A stretch of DNA of 64,000 nt from Acanthosepion esculentum (GCA_964036315.1 OZ038492.1:39300853-39364852), one strand, 5' to 3'; shown: positions 1-13,203, counted from the first letter of the stretch. Numbers and translations are program-made. The notes: generated by a model from the letters alone, not told the origin.

Positions 1-334
1 TGTCAACCCTTTGCAGGTTATTTAAAGCCAGAAAAAAATTTTAGATTGTGAGAATTTTTAGCGATAATATTCTAATTACTCAATAGCTGGGGGAGAATGT
101 AGATTCATACCTTTCCCAAATGAATTTTTGTGCGAAAGTTAATATAAGTGGAATTGGAACTCGTCTCTCATATTAACAAACCCAAGCCATTATGCATTAC
201 ACCGCCCGGACATCTAAGCTTACAGCACCTTGTATTCCCAGGTGGTCACCCACCTATGCACTGATCAGGTTCAATGTTGCTTATCTTCGATGATCGAACA
301 GGAACAGGTGTTTCAAAGCCATATTGTAGTAAGC
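1..334 (-). mobile_element. 5S rRNA/tRNA composite SINE, copy 1 (cut by window start)
   Basis: Read on the minus strand, 334-218 is a diverged but full-length 5S rRNA-like sequence (about 117 bases), recognisable by its internal control region and a GGGTGACCACCTGGGAATAC-like 3' half. It is followed at about 213-130 by a tRNA-like module (GTAATGCATAATGGCT, then GAGTTCCAATTCC) and a tail holding CAGCTATTGAGTAATTAG. The same order recurs at 17686-18054 and 19400-19640, so this is a retroposed family rather than a 5S gene. Several substitutions in the 5S part argue against function. The 3' tail runs off the window. Confidence 0.82.
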
Positions 335-639
335 CCGGACATAATATTAGACCAGCTTGTTGGTAACATGAGAGAGAGTAATATGGTCGTAAGCCTGAAG
401 AAAATTAGATCATACATGAATATACTCACCAGTTAATGAATATAAATTGGCAATATAATCTTCTTGACAGATAGAATGAGGATCTAGGAAGAAATGGAGG
501 TTATAAGGATGATTGAATATTTTTATAACATTAGAATCTTCATTTGTAAATATACGATGAAATCTTAGAATTTTCGTTCCATCATGTTAGTTTGATTCGA
601 AACTACTACGAAGAGTACATTTATTTTAGAAATCAGTTC

Positions 640-927
640 ACCCAAAGCAAGGCAATGAAGTCACTAAGAAGCAAAGAGGGGGGTACTCTGAGTGAGAAAA
701 TATGATGAACAGTAAACATTAAGGAGAGAGCATTATAAAGAAAAGAAATTAAGACAAGATGACGATTGACACTTCATTTAAATTTTTTGAAGATCAAAGA
801 TTCCTGAAAAGCAAGAAACCGGAAGAGAGTTGCACAAGCGAAAGAAAAAAAAAGAGCTTATAACTTACGGTTACATCTAGCCATTTCAATTCTAAGATAT
901 TGTTATCTTTCCGCCAATCTAGTACTA
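640..927 (-). mobile_element. LINE-A 3' end fragment
   Basis: Minus-strand copy of the 3' end of the LINE at 36602-39235. Shared landmarks are the terminal CCTTGCTTTGGGTG motif, the segment coding the end of the RT protein (NSLP-like, around 800-835) and a TRLA-like coding segment near 890-925. Frames are broken. The element ends at 640 without a clear poly(A). Confidence 0.7.
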
Positions 928-1937
928 AAATAAACCCTTAAATCTAGGTTTCAAAAAGGTTCATCAGAATAATTACTATGAAAATATCTATAGGAAATTC
1001 ACAGGGAAGCTATATTATGGCGGTGGGAAAGTGAATGGATGCGAGATGTTAGACCAGGATCAATAAAATTGAAGATTATTTGTATTTCCTTAATATTATG
1101 TAAATACACATAAACACCAATCGAGATATGACAGCAATATTCAATGCATGGCCGAATAGTAGAATTATAAATGTGCAAGATAGATTCTGGTGGAAAAAAA
1201 TGCCTACCAAGACACGGTGAACAAAGTTTCCTAGTAGCAGATAGGGCAGCTTAATACAATGTTTACAATTCACGCCATTGGAAAACGTTAGCCAGAGAAA
1301 TTTCTATGGAGTCACTCTCCTGAAGGTTAGCATCACCCAGGCTTATACACGAAAATCTTGTTACAGATACAAAATTTATTAACTTTAAAGAGGACTGACA
1401 TTATTAAAAAAAAAAAAAGAAAGAAATTAGTAAAAGAAAATCTCAGGTAATTTAATGTAAACTACTTGAAATTTTCAGAGACCTGATCAGATGTATGTAA
1501 TATGGATTAATTTAAACATCCCCACCTGTGTAGCGACTAGTCATAAACAATTGTTCCTGTCTTGTATTAGAATGAATGTAAAAAACACCTACCCAAATTT
1601 ATAGGCAAAATATTTCCTAGCGAAATAAGAGGCCATTGCTGTCTCGTCTGACATTTGTTCGTTGTCTTGAAGTCATAAACGCGGCAATCGCTTATCAGTA
1701 TCGCTTTTGTGTGAGTTTGTGAACTCACTTATTTCCTGCAACTAGTAATCAATAGAAACATAACCGAACAGCTTTAAATAAAGAATAATAGAGGTATAAT
1801 TTATTTATAATAGGTAATATAGTTCAAAATATTTAATAATCTATGGATCCTCCTTTATTTTGAATAACCTTTTCAACCCTTTTTGGTATTGACTTGATTA
1901 GGTTCTGGCAAATCTCATCTCCAAGCATTGAATTCCA
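928..1937. other. Unassigned AT-rich sequence
   Basis: No convincing gene or named repeat was seen. It contains a short A-run at about 1405-1425. The 65-residue minus-strand frame at 1076-1273 shows no recognisable motif. Confidence 0.5.
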
Positions 1938-2010
1938 TTCGGTTACATCTAGCTATTTCAATTCTAAGATATTGTTATCTTTCCGCCAATCTAGTACTAA
2001 ATTAAAACTT
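1938..2010 (-). mobile_element. Short LINE-A fragment
   Basis: Positions 1941-2000 repeat 881-927 almost base for base (TCTAAGATATTGTTATC shared), so a second copy of the LINE-A C-terminal coding tail lies here in the same orientation. Confidence 0.6.
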
Positions 2011-2119
2011 GTCAAGTAGGCAGCCAGCTGCATTCGTATCTCCCTTTTGCCTTTTTATGTTTTCCTCTACAAGGCGGACGCAGGCACGGACCTTGCCGCA
2101 AGACATAGAAAAAAGGAAA

Positions 2120-2330
2120 AGTGTAATGAAGTGTTATATAATATCGGTCCTCCTATATGGCATTTAATGCTGGAGATGCAACGTGAAAGAGAAATGTGAT
2201 TCTACTGAAGGATGCTGAGAATGCCATGGAACGAACATGTGAGCAACGACGATGTTTTAGAGAGAATTTAAAAGGACACTTATCAGAAAGAGAGAGTCGA
2301 AATGTCTATTGCGGTGTTTGTTTTCAACCA
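2120..2330 (+). mobile_element. LINE-B C-terminal fragment
   Basis: Frameshifted translation gives LLYG, then a RMLR-PW-EHVSN-like stretch, then KRTLI and RKRE. This is the C-terminal tail characteristic of an endonuclease-reverse transcriptase LINE common in invertebrates. Related tails occur at 2860, 8563, 20995, 35130, 39240 and 61350. No intact frame remains. Confidence 0.65.
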
Positions 2331-2859
2331 ATGGATTGAATTTCAGGTCTTCAGTGGAAGGATGGAAAATCTTACTTATTATAGTTGTTTTTTATTTATT
2401 TATAGTATTTTGAGTTCATCATGTGTTTAAAGAAAATCTACTCTATAAAGATATTACTAACATAGTCTGCACCCCAACCACAAAAAATCAAGAAATTTGA
2501 TACAGTTTATTTAATTGTAGGAATTTTTTAGAGTTATACGAAACAAAAACAAAATATAGCTGCCAAAACACAAAACTGATCTTTAGTTATCGAGCTAAAG
2601 AACTCTTTCAAAATTTCATGGCATTTTTTCAGTTTCCAAATTGGATATTTTTCTTAAAGAGAAAAATCACCTGGAACAAAAAATGGTTAAAAAAATATGT
2701 TAGTAATATTTTAGTTCATTCATATAGTAAAATATAAAGTATTTTTTATTAGTTAATATTTTCATTATATACTATAGCTAAAATATCCTGTTTCTTTGTG
2801 GGGCACCCAATCGAAAACAATTCACATTTTTCATATTGTTTGGAATGCACTTTTTGAGT

Positions 2860-3165
2860 CGGAGAATCTTGGACAGGTATGGAAATTACATTCTGACATA
2901 TAGGGAAAAGAGTGCATTCGGAAAAATTCAAACCACTGCTCTAGGGTATACGAGTAAAGAGGGCTTAAATTTAACACAACACATGAATCACATGAGAGAG
3001 AGAGGAAAACAACGCATAACCAACCTAACAAGATTGTGTAAATAGTTGACAGAACTGGGGTTAGGAGAGGTCGCAAAAAGACAATATTTACTAAGAGCTA
3101 CAAAGAGTATAGACTTGAAGAGAATCATGATTGCCAACGTCATGACGGGACTCAGCACATAGAGG
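2860..3165 (+). mobile_element. LINE-B C-terminal fragment
   Basis: The + frame reads GKQRITNLTRLCK, a stop, then LTELGLGEVAKRQ, LLRATKS and IMIANVM. This aligns by eye with the tail at 61350-61730. It may be continuous with the piece at 2120-2330, separated by about 530 bp of other sequence. Confidence 0.7.
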
Positions 3166-3295
3166 TATGCGCAGACGTAGAATTACACAGTTACAAAAAT
3201 AGAGAAAAGCGTGTCTCCAATAAATATAACATTTAAAGAAATATGAAAATGTTGGATTATAAATAAAATCCACTAATCCCTCCTCTCTGTCTCTC

Positions 3296-3299
<4 letters not shown>

Positions 3300-3370
<71 letters not shown>

Positions 3371-3716
3371 CATATATAACATATTGTATATATAACATAT
3401 ATATAACATATATAACATATATATATATCATATATATATAACATATTATATATATCACATTCATATATAACATATTATATATATCACATATATATAACAT
3501 ATTGTATATCACATATATATAACATATTGTCTATCACATATATATAACATTATATATATCACATATATATGACATATATAACATATATATCTAACATATA
3601 TATAACATATATATACAAATCACATATATATGACATATACATCCATGTGACATATATATAACATACATATAACATATTATATATATAACATATAATATAT
3701 ATCACATTTATATATA
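3300..3716. repeat. (TA)n followed by degenerate ATATATAACAT tandem array
   Basis: A pure TA run spans about 3300-3368. It passes into roughly 350 bp of irregular units such as CATATATATAACATATTATA, some with CACATATATATG variants. The Tyr/Ile-rich minus-strand frames here are microsatellite read-through. The mariner at 3717 is inserted at the right edge. Confidence 0.9.
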
Positions 3717-4999
3717 CAAGGTAACCAAAAAGGTTCTGTCCGTTTTTAAAGGAAAAAAAGAAAACGCTTCACAGTATCTGTAACTTATATTTAGTCTTCG
3801 AAGTAATCTCCATCGGCATCAAGCACCTTCTGCCAACGTGTCTCCAGCTGTTCAATGCCCTTGCAGTAGAACCCGGGGGTTTTTGACGCAAAGAAGTCCG
3901 TGAGGGCTTCGCGCAAGTCTGCTTCATTGGTGAAGGATTTCCCACGAAGATGATTATCCAGGGAGTGGAAGAGGTGGTAATCGGATGGCGCAAGATCAGG
4001 TGAATAAGGTGAATGGCACAAAGTCTCCCACCCAAGTTGCTGTATGGTACCCTGACCACTCGCGCGACATGCGGCCTGAAGTTGTTATGGAGGAAAAGCA
4101 CACCATTGCAATTCACCAGTGCTGGCTCCTTCTGGCGCAATGCCTGTTGCACACGTTTCAATTGCTGCGAGTATAGGTCTCCAGTGACCGTTTGGCCCGT
4201 TGGTAGCAGTTCATAATGAAACACTTGACGACCTGTCCACCAGACACCAAGCCTAATCTTGGGTCGGTGCATAGGCGGTCTTGCGGTGTGAGGTACAGCA
4301 TCCTGAGGAGACAACCAATGTCTGGAACGCTTGGGAGTTTCGTACCGAACCCACTTTTTATCACTGGTAAGCACTCGATTGAATAAGGATGCGGTACGGT
4401 GGCGAGAAAGCAGCGATACGCAGGCTGCCACACGTTGTCCCTTGTGGACCTCCAACAGCGTTTGCGGAACCCACTTGCTCAGTTTGTACGTCTTACCTAG
4501 GCGGTGCAGGTGAAATCTAACTAATATGAAAACGTTGAACTATCTTGCAAGTTCACCACACGTTAGACTACTGTCCTCTTCAATGGCCGCCTTCAGGACT
4601 CCGTCATTCAAGACCGGTGGTCGTCCACTGCGAGGCTCATCATAGAGAGACAAATCTCCCGACTTGAATTTTCGAAACCAACGCCTTGCAGTACGTTCAT
4701 CCACAGCACTATCCCCAAACGCTTGACATATGCGGCGACTTGATGCAGCTGCTGATAAGCCCACTTTGAAGCCGTAAAGCAAACAGCCCCGAACGAGATC
4801 TCTAGACACTTCCATCCTTCTCACAGCTGTCCTGCTTATAACTGGTGGCCGGGCACGCGGTGCGAGTGTTTTTTATAACGTCTGATGTTCCTACCCCCGG
4901 CTGTCCGAATTTGAAAACAATCGCTACACGCATTACGTATATATTTCAACTTCATTCAATGACTAATCAAAAAACGGACAGAACTTTTTGGTTACCTTG
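3717..4999 (-). mobile_element. mariner-family DNA transposon, near full length
   Basis: A 1283 bp element with terminal inverted repeats of about 31 bp. The left end starts CAAGGTAACCAAAAAGG at 3717, and the right end is the reverse complement ending at 4999 with one G fewer. The left flank is TA (3715-3716), as expected for mariner target choice, but the right flank is TG, so the duplication is imperfect or mutated. The transposase lies on the minus strand. The size fits the usual ~1.3 kb for mariner. The crisp inverted repeats suggest a younger insertion than the one at 6030. Confidence 0.93.
3769..4824 (-). pseudogene. mariner transposase pseudogene
   Basis: The N-terminal helix-turn-helix part runs from 4824 to about 4540 (SRRICQAFGDSAVDERTARR, WFRKFKSG). 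An in-frame stop follows ELAR at about 4537. The next segment carries KLSKWVPQ, then the first catalytic block VLTSDKKW. The second block reads LFLHNNFRPHVA, where mariner transposases normally have HDN, so the second catalytic Asp is Asn. Near 4020 the frame shifts, and the third block YSPDLAPSDYHLF with its Asp is in another frame (4021-3791), ending WQKVLDADGDYF. A stop, a frameshift and a catalytic substitution together make it inactive. Total length of about 350 codons is normal for the family. Confidence 0.93.
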
Positions 5000-5001
5000 T
5001 G

Positions 5002-5005
<4 letters not shown>

Positions 5006-5075
<70 letters not shown>
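5006..5075. repeat. (TA)n microsatellite
   Basis: About 35 uninterrupted TA units directly beside the right end of the mariner, followed by a short CA run. Confidence 0.97.
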
Positions 5076-5076
<1 letters not shown>

Positions 5077-6020
5077 CACACACACAAATATTGGTTTTCT
5101 TCTTCCCAAAGTCCCGTAAGATTACTTTTATTTCTGTTTTGATCCACCGTGCTTTCCTGGTGAGTACGCCTTGTGTGTTTGAGGATAAATTTTCGCGATA
5201 ATGAGTACACTCAGAATGTTGTGGAACGTAAGGTTAAGCGTTTAAAGTCTCTGTGTTTTTTTATCCCGGTCTTTGTCCATTGTATTTAAAACTACCATCA
5301 GACACATGCTGATCGAGTATCGATCTTTGGGACTTCTTGCTTTTCCACTCTCAAGCTGTGTGTTGTATTTAGAACTATTCCGGTGTTCTCATTTTTCGCT
5401 AAGGATGGTTTGCTCTATCTGCAATTTCAATGTCGGTGTGCCGATGTGACGCCAATTGCTTATATAATACAAGGTGTAGTGAATAACAGTAAGCGGCTGG
5501 CTCAGTCAGTTTGTGAATCCGTAACTGGCCTTCATTTAATTGGTAACCCGGGCAGTTCTTCCGAATGTGATGTCGTGTCGTTTAGGGTGCTGAAAACAAA
5601 AACTCGGCCGGTTAAACATTTACGGTTTTTAGAGGCAGTTTACATCAAGCTTCATTAACCGACTTTGGGTAGGCAGAAGGATAACTTTCTTTGTTCTATC
5701 TGTCTCATGGGTGGGTTGTGAGTAATTAATTTTGTTTTATATTCAATAGAGGCTTATTTACAGATTTTTTTTTGTTTTAAATTTCTGTAATAAATTGATT
5801 TTAACCGTGCTCTTTAATTACGCTCTGTGTGTACGTATTTAGTTTCGCCGATTTATTTATTATTGTTTCAACGAATCATTCTGAAGTGTTGGACGAAAAA
5901 ATACAAAATATCTTAAGTTAACAATATCTTAACTTAAGAAAAAAAGATATTAGCAAAGAAAAAAAACATTAGGACGTAAATATTAAGTCATTCTAACGTT
6001 CCTTTAATAGACGGCACTGC
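5076..6020. other. Unassigned sequence
   Basis: This stretch is less repetitive than its surroundings. A 91-residue + frame (5383-5658) has mixed composition (contains QFQCRCADVTPIAYIIQG) but no motif I recognise and no splice context I trust. It could be a degraded retroelement end. Confidence 0.35.
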
Positions 6021-6029
6021 GTTATTTTC

Positions 6030-6860
6030 AGAGAATATATGTAAACTGAGAAACAAATGCCACTCTGAACGAGCAACCTCGTGAGAATAAGGTGGATGAG
6101 GAATTCCTTCACAACCAACATTTTCAATCAACATGGGTTGTAATTTTTGCTGGGTGGGTTCGTGCATTTTCCTGATAAAACACCGCTCTGTTTCGATTCA
6201 GTAAAACAAGTTTTTTTTAATCTTCAAAGCCACATTCAAGCGCTCTAATTGTTGACAGTCTTACTCTAGCATTGATTGCTGTATTAGTTAGTAGCAACTC
6301 CATTCCTTTGCAATCCCACCAAATTCAGAGAAGAGACTTCCCCGCATGAAGTTATTTTCTCGGTTTTGTTTCTGCCTTTTCTGATTACCAATCCACTGTC
6401 TACGACGTTTTATATTTTCATAAAAAAAAAACATTTTCATCACCATTCACATGTCTATCCAAAAAGGTCAAGATGAACAAAAGAGCAGATGTCAGCACGG
6501 GATTTGCGGTTTACTTCAGACAATTCATGAGGCACCCATTTTCCAAGTTTAGGAACCTTTCCAAGTTGTTGAAGATGACGATGAACAGTTGTATGTTTTT
6601 CACGAAACTTCATTACCAATTCTTCAACAGATTCTGCAGGATTATCTTCAAGTGTTGCCAGATGAAGCTCACCATCAAACTTATTTGGATGTTGAAATTT
6701 CCACATCTGAATTTGCCAAACACTTTTCCGAATATTCTTTTATTCAGGCATTCTTCTCCATAAGCTGATTAAATATTTCAAGTCGCTTCGGCTGCAGACA
6801 TTCCTTTTTTAAACTCATAAAGCATTATGTGCCTTAAATGCTCCTTCGGTAACTCCATCT
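6030..6860 (-). pseudogene. Old mariner transposase pseudogene (different subfamily)
   Basis: Reading 6860 downward on the minus strand gives the N-terminal YEFKKGMSAAEAT helix region, then at 6706-6455 the second helix-turn-helix with VHRHLQQLGKV and KWVPHELSE. Beyond that come DRHVNGDE at the first catalytic block, WWDCKGM, a QENARTHPA-like second block (about 6150) and a heavily altered third block. There are many stops and frameshifts. I found no clean terminal inverted repeats. It is clearly more decayed than the copy at 3717. Confidence 0.8.
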
Positions 6861-7325
6861 TTGAGGGGCTAATATGAGTAATTAATTTAGTCAAATTATT
6901 CTGTAAAAAGAAATCATATTAAAATAAATGTTCCTAAATTGCTACGGTTATCAATCAGTATCATTGGACATTTTAGAATACTGTAAAATTTGATCGAAAT
7001 TTCATATGTAATATTTCTGAATTTGGCAAACCATCACGTTCTTTCGTTCAGGCATTCTTCTCCATAAGCTGATTAAATATTTCAAGTCGCTTCGGCTGCA
7101 GACATTCCTTTTTTAAACTCATAAAGCATTATGTGCCTTAAATGCTCCTTCGGCACATCCATCTTTGAAGTAATTAATTCAGTAAAATTATTCTGTAAAA
7201 AGAAATTATTTTAAGTTCAAGGTTTCTAAATTCATACGGTTATCAATCAGTATACTTTGTCATTTTAGAATAGTGGAAGATTTGATTTAATTTACATGTA
7301 TAATATTACGGAGAGAACTTATGTG
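6710..7325. repeat. ~304 bp direct tandem duplication including mariner 5' end
   Basis: The block containing CAGGCATTCTTCTCC starts at 6745 and again at 7049, an offset of 304. Long identical stretches follow, and the AATTCAGTAAAATTATTCTG / ATCAATCAGTAT landmarks recur. Both units contain the mariner N-terminal coding segment on the minus strand. Confidence 0.9.
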
Positions 7326-7333
7326 TTTACCTG

Positions 7334-7334
<1 letters not shown>

Positions 7335-7392
<58 letters not shown>
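7335..7392. repeat. (TA)n microsatellite
   Basis: About 28 TA units. Confidence 0.96.
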
Positions 7393-7393
<1 letters not shown>

Positions 7394-8560
7394 TTCTAAT
7401 AAAAATATACATTTTATATAGTAAAATATACCTTATATATTACATGTTTTATTACTTTTCGTGAGACTACTACTATTCATATAATATGAGAGAAATTTTT
7501 AAGGTCAGAATAATAGCAAATCTATTTTTTATTTATTATCATTGGACAATAATCAAGCGATTCTAATCCGTATTCAGCTATAATAACAAGAACCAGGCCG
7601 AAGATAAAAAGTTATTGGTGCGCCTTCATTTTCATTGCCAAGTTCAGTTCACTGTTAAAGCTGCAAAATGTTTCTTAGCGTCAAAACGCACGGAAGTCGA
7701 CCATAAAACTATAATTACTTTCACCGATGAATTGAAGGAAAGACATAGAGGTTAATGCTTACCTGCTTGCAAAAGATTTCATTTTAGCGTCCTTAAAAGA
7801 TGGAACACTTAGTATATTTTTTATTTGTTGCTGCAGACTTGACGAGACTACAGATAGACTGACTGGAAAGACATTCGACTGGGAAGATACGATATTTCTG
7901 CATATAAAGTAGGAAACAAACCATAAAACTCACGCCTAATTGACCCTTAGAAATGCCTATTTACCTTGGCGTCCATCGTAAAAACAATGAATATTGTCAA
8001 AATTGCCCGCATTATGAAGTCAATGACTTCAAAGTAGATGGAAATCCTTTAGTTTGCTATTTTCTCAAGAGATTTACTCATCGATAATTTTTGTACAAAA
8101 TTCCAAATGAAAATGACTTCTAGAATTCCCGTGTTTTCTTATTTCTTGTGTAAAGTAAAAAATCACGAGTAAGAATGCATGGTTTTCAGAAATTAATCAT
8201 TCCAAGATGCGAGCAGCAAATTGAAGATGCCAAAATCAAAGTGGTACAGAAGTTTAACTATCTGATGGAAATTTGAGAAATCCGTAGGTTCATTGTAATA
8301 GCAAATGATGCCTTTCAAAATCTAAGTAAAGTATTAAGAATCAGGAAAACTTCATAAATTTAAAAACAAAAATACAAAACCATCCAGATTTATGTAATAT
8401 CAATCCTTCTAATTGGCAGAATAGACTAAATTCTTCACATATGAAGTTACTATCCAACGATTCTAGAGAAGAGTACCCAGGGTACTATGTATGTGTATGT
8501 CAGCAAAGGAGGAAGTGTATATGAAATAAAGACAAAACGGATATTTCTTTTATTTAGTTA
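7393..8560. other. Unassigned AT-rich sequence
   Basis: I see no gene, RNA or named repeat. All frames are short. Confidence 0.5.
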
Positions 8561-8562
8561 GA

Positions 8563-8765
8563 AACAGTTAAGATTTCTAGGACAGGTAATGAGGAAAGAC
8601 AGCTTGAAAATGTTGGCAGTTACAGTACCCAGCGAAGGCAAGAGCTGAGGAAACCGGCTATTCGCATGCCTGATGAGTTTGTGTAAATGAATTGCGGAAG
8701 ATGGAATGAGCGGAATAATAAAACGACAAAAATTTCTTAGAGCTACAAACGAATAGTGATTTTCC
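8563..8765 (+). mobile_element. LINE-B C-terminal fragment
   Basis: The + strand reads KFLGQVMRKDSL, then a SEGKS-like block and KFLRATNE. It matches the RQLKFL...KATK order of the tail at 61350-61730. Stops and indels are present. Confidence 0.68.
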
Positions 8766-8769
8766 AATC

Positions 8770-8960
8770 GTAGCTTAGATGTGGCACAAGGCCGAAAGTA
8801 TGTGGCACCCAGTGAGGATCGAACTCACTACACTAAAATCTTGATATGTTCAAGTCTAGGGTTAACAGTTATCTTCTCCGCATATCCCCATAAACTGTAC
8901 TTATTATACTCGAACCTGTTCCCTAGTGTCATTTTTGGTACTTGTATAGATTGAACAGTA
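8770..8960 (-). mobile_element. tRNA-derived SINE (second family), copy 1
   Basis: The minus strand contains GTAGTGAGTTCGATCCTCAC, a B-box-like GTTCGATCC, followed by CATACTTTCGGCCTTGTGCC. The same B-box and tail occur on the + strand at 28465-28600. The A-box half is degenerate here. Confidence 0.7.
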
Positions 8961-10950
8961 TTCTAAAAGAAAAATACAATTATATAAGGACGCCGACAAT
9001 CTTATTCAAACCATAGAATAAATATACAAACAGAAAGACTGCTAGTTGCTTAAAAATATAAAAAAACGACTTTTGGGCACTGAAATCCACCTAAAAATGC
9101 TATTAGATTCACGTTTGGCTTCGAGTTTCTTACAAGGTACTATGTCGCAGGCGTAAATAACATCGCGTTTGCAGATTTTCACGTGAGTTGATTCTATTAC
9201 AAAATTTTAAATTTATTTTTAGCACATTCACAAAATCAAATACTAACGAAAATGTCCTTCAGAGATTTTTTTATCACCATCCTCGTCGACTTTCTCACTT
9301 TTCTGCTGCAGCAACATTAACGTTAAGAGGCTTGCGCATACCCACACTGAATGGTGTGGGCTGAAATAAAACAATTAAGTTTATATTTTTTACCGTGGTA
9401 TCTAAGTTTCGTTACAATTTTAAAAACAGTTTAGACCCTTCTATTTCAGAATATAAATCAACTTCTTTGGCACTTACTTTTAATCTTTACCTTACTCTAA
9501 TCTATTTTTAGAACGATTTTAACTTTTAGGGTTAAAAAAAAACAAGTTACAAAGGCTATTAAATCGCGAAAATGGCGGTGGGATTGTTACAGTCCTGAGC
9601 GATGTTTTGCTAAAAATCATGCACGTGACAGGATGACCGAGTAGTAGAGATATTCAAAATGGCCCGATACATTAAGGACATAACTTCTGATTCTCGTAGG
9701 GTAAATTTAATGACTTCCTTTTATTGTAACCTGCACGCATTCACTGTCTTCAGTTGTCGTGCATGATGAAGGCCTTCCAGAATGAGGATTGATTTCAAAG
9801 TATCCCCTGCCAACTTTAAACCGTTCGTACTATAATTTCATCTGGGTTTTGCTCATCGAATCATCCGTTCGTTAGAATCGTTTGCGCGACCATGTTTCAT
9901 AAAACGTGATGTACATCCACTGAATACAGCAATTATAATATCCTTACAAACTGAACGGCAAGTACACGCATGCGTAAAATAGTTCTGAATTATTTCTGAG
10001 CTATTTAAGAGTCCTGGTATATTCAGCTATTCTATTCGCATATTATTTCCTATGTATATATTTACTATGAAAACTATGGGGTACACATGTTTGAGATGAT
10101 ACTCTTTTTACCTTTAAAATCAAAACCATTTCTATACCCTTTTTGAACAAACTGGTGGTGGCAAATTTATATATATTAATAAATATAAATATTATTCCTT
10201 ACCGCTAGCACTACTCGGAGTTTCATGCACAACTCAATCTTCAGGGACTGAGTATGAACTGACCGTTACGTTATTTGAATTTTAATATATCTGGTTATCA
10301 CAATGTTGGCGTAGATATATATTTTGTTGAGATTATTTTTTTTTAATTTAAAAAAAATTTGCAATTAAAATAAGCAGGATTCATATATGTATGTAAAAAA
10401 AATTGTCTTTTGTTTATTCATTTTTAATTTTCTTATTTTTTTAATTAAAAGGGAAATTTCTTAATTAAAAAAACAAAAAAAAATTATTTTCAAAATAAAT
10501 AGTAATTTACATTAAAAATAACTGATCTTCATTAAAAATTAATCAGGATCAACGCGTTTACGCAGATAGTTTTTTATGCTTACATGTAACCATCAATACA
10601 TTTCTCTAGTTTAATAAGCTCGGATTATCTAAGCCTTTTAAGATAACCTGATTTTCCATAAACATATGGCACTTGCTATCATATCACAATTAATAGAGGG
10701 AGGGGGCTACCATTATTTTTTTAATTTCCAGAAATAGTTAGAAAGAGCAGTGCTGTTTCTGCATTTTATATGACTAAAGTCATTTGATGATGATAGAGAA
10801 GAAATTTCCGAGGATTTTCAATAGAACCAAAATAAAATTTAACATCGTTACCGGAAGGTTTCCTCGCTCGGTATACAATATTATCAGTTATACACTGACA
10901 GTTTAAGGGACATAATATTTTTTCAGTAGTTGCATTTGTTTTTAGAAGAA
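8961..10950. other. Unassigned AT-rich sequence
   Basis: No supported gene was found. It becomes very A/T-rich with T- and A-runs at about 10320-10520. Short diverged fragments may be present, but I could not assign any to a family. Confidence 0.45.
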
Positions 10951-10954
10951 TTTA

Positions 10955-12139
10955 CATTGTCTTTGTTGGAAATATATTTTTTTAATATAATGTTATGATG
11001 GGATATGGATGTGACTATGATATTAGCGCAGCTGTAGCTGATCTTTAGTCTATTTTTATTAAAAATCGTTTTTAGTGTTGGCGAATGGTTATAGTGCTTA
11101 TGAATGAAATTTAGGAAAATTATACGGTTACTAGTTTGGGTATTACAGTTAGAAGGTGGATTAAGCCATGTAGTGTTGCGTTTATGCTGTTTCTGCTCAT
11201 TTTTTCCTTCTTTGTTTATTTCTAAATACTCTAAATTTACTTTATGATTGTTTAGGTCTAAGGCCTTTAGATATTTAATTTCAGATTTATCAAATATTTC
11301 CTTATTGATGGAGTTGATGGATAATCTTACTTTGATTTCTGTAAATTATCTAGAATTTTGTGGTGGTGGTTTGATTCTTTATTAACGTATCTATAGTTCT
11401 ATAGAATTTAGTGTATGGTTTATAATAACCATTATTCAGGTCTAAAGCTATAGCGAGAAAGTTGATGACTTTAGTATTGGTAGTTCTGGTAATATTTAGT
11501 TTGTGGTCTAAAAAAATATCAGTTCCTTTCTCAATCAGTCAATATTTCGTGGACTAGTTTTATGGCGATGCATGACACGGTCATCTCTAGAGTCCGGAGT
11601 ACTTGATGTCGCAATTAAATCCAAGTCGTCTCAATAACAGAGTTCTCAAGTCTCCGCCGAATCATACGCTCCCATAATATAAATTCTGGGTTACTTATTT
11701 TACTCCACAGATAAACATTATGGAACAGTATACGCTTTTATGCCTGCTTTATGATATTTATTTCGGAATCGTTAATAAGACAGTAATATATTGTTAGATT
11801 TATAGGAGACATTAGCAGATTCTCGGTGATGGACGGGTAAAAGTCGCAAATATCTACTTGAATGAATATACATTCATATTTCGTTTTGATATTAGTATAC
11901 AATTCTATGGCTTCAGCTGTTTTGAGCCACTAGTTATTTCCTAGATCATTTTTCGTGTATTTGCTTGAAATAAAAGATTTTTTCCTGATTTTACGGATAT
12001 TATTTTTGGTTGGGTTGAGAAATCTGTATTGGAGGTTGTTTAGAAAATTTCCCTCGTGAGTTTTAACTGTGATAAAAGTTTGTTGTTTATAGAATTTTTG
12101 TATCCTTTCAATTTTTAGTGGATATGGTCTTGTCTTCAT
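10955..12139 (-). pseudogene. Penelope-like RT pseudogene
   Basis: Minus-strand translation in shifting frames gives, in order: RIQKFYKQQTFITVKTHEGN and FLNPTKNNIRKI (12139-11930); a VDICDFYPSITENLL block (about 11840) resembling the RT motif with catalytic Asp; an ERMIRRR/AE-like block; and, further on, NKEIFDKSEIKYLKALD and a TTWLNPPSN...KTIFNKNRLKISYS series (about 11210-11040). This order matches a PLE-type RT family widespread in aquatic invertebrates. The YxDD region is not readable. Numerous stops show it is ancient. Confidence 0.68.
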
Positions 12140-12164
12140 TATTAATTTTGTTTTCCCCAGTTTG

Positions 12165-12830
<666 letters not shown>

Positions 12831-12959
12831 TATATATAGATTGTTTCTATGATCAAAATATCCGGCTAAATAATCATCAAAGCAGATAAAACGTAACCAT
12901 TACAAAGTGGATACGGATATGTGCCAAAAAGCCATTAACAAGGAAGTTTTATAGTAATC

Positions 12960-13095
12960 CAGATAGAGAGAGCGAGAGAGAGAGAGAGTTAAGAACCTAC
13001 AGAGAGAGAGAGAGAGATACGAATCCACAACCAGAGACAGAGGGAGGTAACAATCCAGAACGATAATATATATATATATATATATGAATCCACAA

Positions 13096-13131
<36 letters not shown>

Positions 13132-13141
13132 GAATCCACAA

Positions 13142-13203
<62 letters not shown>

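Noticed and set aside
218..334. Functional 5S rRNA gene
   Set aside because: It has many substitutions and is part of a composite SINE repeated elsewhere with a tRNA-like module.
5383..5658. 91-residue ORF as a host gene
   Set aside because: No domain, start context or splice context supports it. It is kept only as unassigned sequence.
8667..8675. CTGATGA near 8668 as a hammerhead core
   Set aside because: It lies in a LINE coding tail, with no stem II and no GAAA at the right distance.
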